Positions 13,383-14,744 of a stretch of 14,744 nucleotides of DNA are shown here, one piece after another (positions within the stretch are counted from its first letter, which is position 1; each line of letters opens with the position of its first letter). Under the pieces are notes generated by a model. The model was not told where the DNA came from. It made no database searches and worked only from the letters and a program-made list of their open reading frames with translations. This DNA comes from AG1 sp035559775. Its GTDB lineage: Archaea; Thermoproteota; Thermoprotei_A; Sulfolobales; AG1. The stretch is from contig DATMAU010000035.1 of NCBI GenBank assembly GCA_035559775.1, positions 1-14,744 on the forward strand. The letters run 5' to 3'. The position numbers were made by a program, and so were the translations under genes.

Positions 13383-14744
13383 CTATGTTATGCTGATCAC
13401 AGCGAGTCTCTGTTTTGTTAGGTAGCTCGCAATGCTTATCGCTATCACCTCAACCATCATTAGAATAACCCCGAGCGATGCTACAACGGCTATAGCTTGC
13501 ACCCTTCCTAGTATATAGTCGCCCATGATGAATGTGATTGGTGCTGCATGGTTCATACCAACACCCGCTAATCCACCAAGTGTTACCGAGACGCTTGTCT
13601 CGCTGAATGCATAGACCCAGCTTAGTAGGGAGCCTCCAGCTATGCTTAGCCTTGCTAGGGGTAGCGTGATACTGGCTATGATCCTAGCTCTCCCTGAGCC
13701 GAGGTTTGATGCAGCTTCTTCAAGGCTCACAGGGATCTGCTGGATCCCTGAATAGGCTGCCCTTAATATGAATGGAGCTTTCCTAACACTATAGGCTATG
13801 ATAATCGATGCTGCTATAGCCTCAACGCTGTCGAGGTAGTTGAACCCGAGTATGGATGATAGATCCATGAAGTAATATAGATAACCAAGGGCTATCACGA
13901 GCCCTGGTATCGATAGAGAGCTCATTGCTATCGAGTCTATAGCTAGCGTGTAGGGGTTTCTAAACCTCTGGGCTGCATATGCTATCGATACTGAGAGGAG
14001 TATCATTAATGCAAGGGCTATTAGAGAGTATAGTAGGGAGTTGCGGAGAGCCCTCATAGCTACGGGGTCTTGGAACATCTCTATAACATGCCCCAAGCTG
14101 ATCTCCTGGGGGAGAGGGCTTCTAAGCCATGCAGGGCCGGCTAGTGCGAATATAACTACCCCTGCTTGTGGGAGGGATGTGAAGATCGCGAAGGGGAATG
14201 CTAGCAGATATACTGCTAGAAGCCCTTTCAATCCGAGCTTTTTAAACCTATTATAGCCGCCCCCTCCCCTCGATATGAATACGTATTGCTTTCTAGACGA
14301 GATCTCTCTAACGGTTATAAAGACGGAGAGGGCTATGACTAGGAGGAGGAGTCCTAAGAAGGCTGTTAGAGGGCTTATATAGCCTGCAGCCGCCTCGCTC
14401 CTGAAGGATGAGAAGATCTCGTAGGATATCGTGCTCCTGAACTTGAAGGCTATAGGGCCTCCGAGATCCTCTAGACTTAGTATAAAGATCGTGGATGCAG
14501 CAGCAACAACGCCCGGGGTTGATAGGGGGAGGGTTACTGTTCTGAAAAGCCTGAAACCCCTGCTACCAAGATTCTCAGCCTGCTCCTCAGCCGAAGGATC
14601 TTGGGAGAGCATGGAGGCGCTTATATTGATATAGGCTATGGGGTATAGAGCCATAACCTGGGCTAGGATAACACCAGCCATCTCCTGGAACCCAACCCCC
14701 CATGGGAGGCCTAGAGCGTCAACCATAAGCCAGGGTATGAGCCC
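13383..14744 (-). CDS. Iron(III)/thiamine-type ABC transporter permease, N-terminus beyond the right edge
   Basis: Inner-membrane subunit that forms the channel for a substrate delivered by a periplasmic-type binding protein. The frame is open from the window edge to TAG 13383-13385; 453 codons are visible. It has two fused permease domains of the FbpB/ThiP (COG1178) kind. The first is cut by the edge but keeps its EAA loop ('AENLGSRGFRLFRTVTLPLS'); the second is complete with 'EEAASNLGSGRARIIASITL' followed by a Pro. EAA loops contact the ATPase. A cytoplasmic linker ('FISRGGGGYNRFKKLG') joins the halves. About 12 helices would be expected in the whole protein; about ten are here. Binding protein and ATPase genes are not in the window. 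Iron is the commonest substrate of this group, but thiamine or others are possible. Confidence 0.9.
   Translation of the reverse strand, partial: GLIPWLMVDALGLPWGVGFQEMAGVILAQVMALYPIAYINISASMLSQDPSAEEQAENLGSRGFRLFRTVTLPLSTPGVVAAASTIFILSLEDLGGPIAFKFRSTISYEIFSSFRSEAAAGYISPLTAFLGLLLLVIALSVFITVREISSRKQYVFISRGGGGYNRFKKLGLKGLLAVYLLAFPFAIFTSLPQAGVVIFALAGPAWLRSPLPQEISLGHVIEMFQDPVAMRALRNSLLYSLIALALMILLSVSIAYAAQRFRNPYTLAIDSIAMSSLSIPGLVIALGYLYYFMDLSSILGFNYLDSVEAIAASIIIAYSVRKAPFILRAAYSGIQQIPVSLEEAASNLGSGRARIIASITLPLARLSIAGGSLLSWVYAFSETSVSVTLGGLAGVGMNHAAPITFIMGDYILGRVQAIAVVASLGVILMMVEVIAISIASYLTKQRLAVISIT

Overview
The window looks like a piece of a thermophilic crenarchaeal (Thermoproteota) chromosome. 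The signs are a PaREP1-family gene, TATA-type promoters about 26-30 bases before genes, genes with no leader or with Shine-Dalgarno sites of the GGTGA type, GTG/TTG starts, a tRNA-Arg with an encoded CCA, and an IS607-type transposon with a TnpB gene. No genus can be named from this alone.

Left part (1-1772): the 5' two thirds of an Nramp metal-ion transporter gene reads leftward from 996 and is preceded by two tandem palindromes. A tRNA-Arg(UCU) and the front of an ABC-exporter ATPase gene read rightward. The ATPase stops just after Walker B, where an IS607-family element begins.

Mobile and decayed part (about 1765-4590): the element carries an intact serine transposase (TnpA) and a damaged TnpB with a frameshift in its zinc finger and His where the last catalytic Asp should be. 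Strong hairpins at the TnpB 3' end resemble an omega/reRNA scaffold. Right of it lies the tail of a membrane protein, then about 650 bases of broken reading frames.

Accessory block (4624-9240, rightward, AT-rich by eye): an OLD-family ATPase-TOPRIM nuclease split by a frameshift, an 11-residue-repeat coiled-coil protein whose start codon lies in the centre of a 16-bp palindrome, and a coupled three-gene cassette. The cassette encodes a membrane-anchored zinc ribbon, a membrane-anchored protein that appears to start at an AUA codon behind a perfect Shine-Dalgarno, and a helical protein. I recognise no family for the cassette; it is the best candidate here for something undescribed.

Right part (9327-14744, all leftward): a PflX-like radical SAM protein, a PaREP1 (HEPN-like) protein, a two-gene operon of a six-helix membrane protein and a winged-helix regulator, a secreted Met-rich protein (44 Met in 266 residues) behind a 23-bp palindrome, and most of an iron(III)-type ABC permease running off the right edge. 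Nramp, the Met-rich protein and the permease give both ends of the window a metal-handling flavour, but they are separate transcription units and a shared role is only inference.
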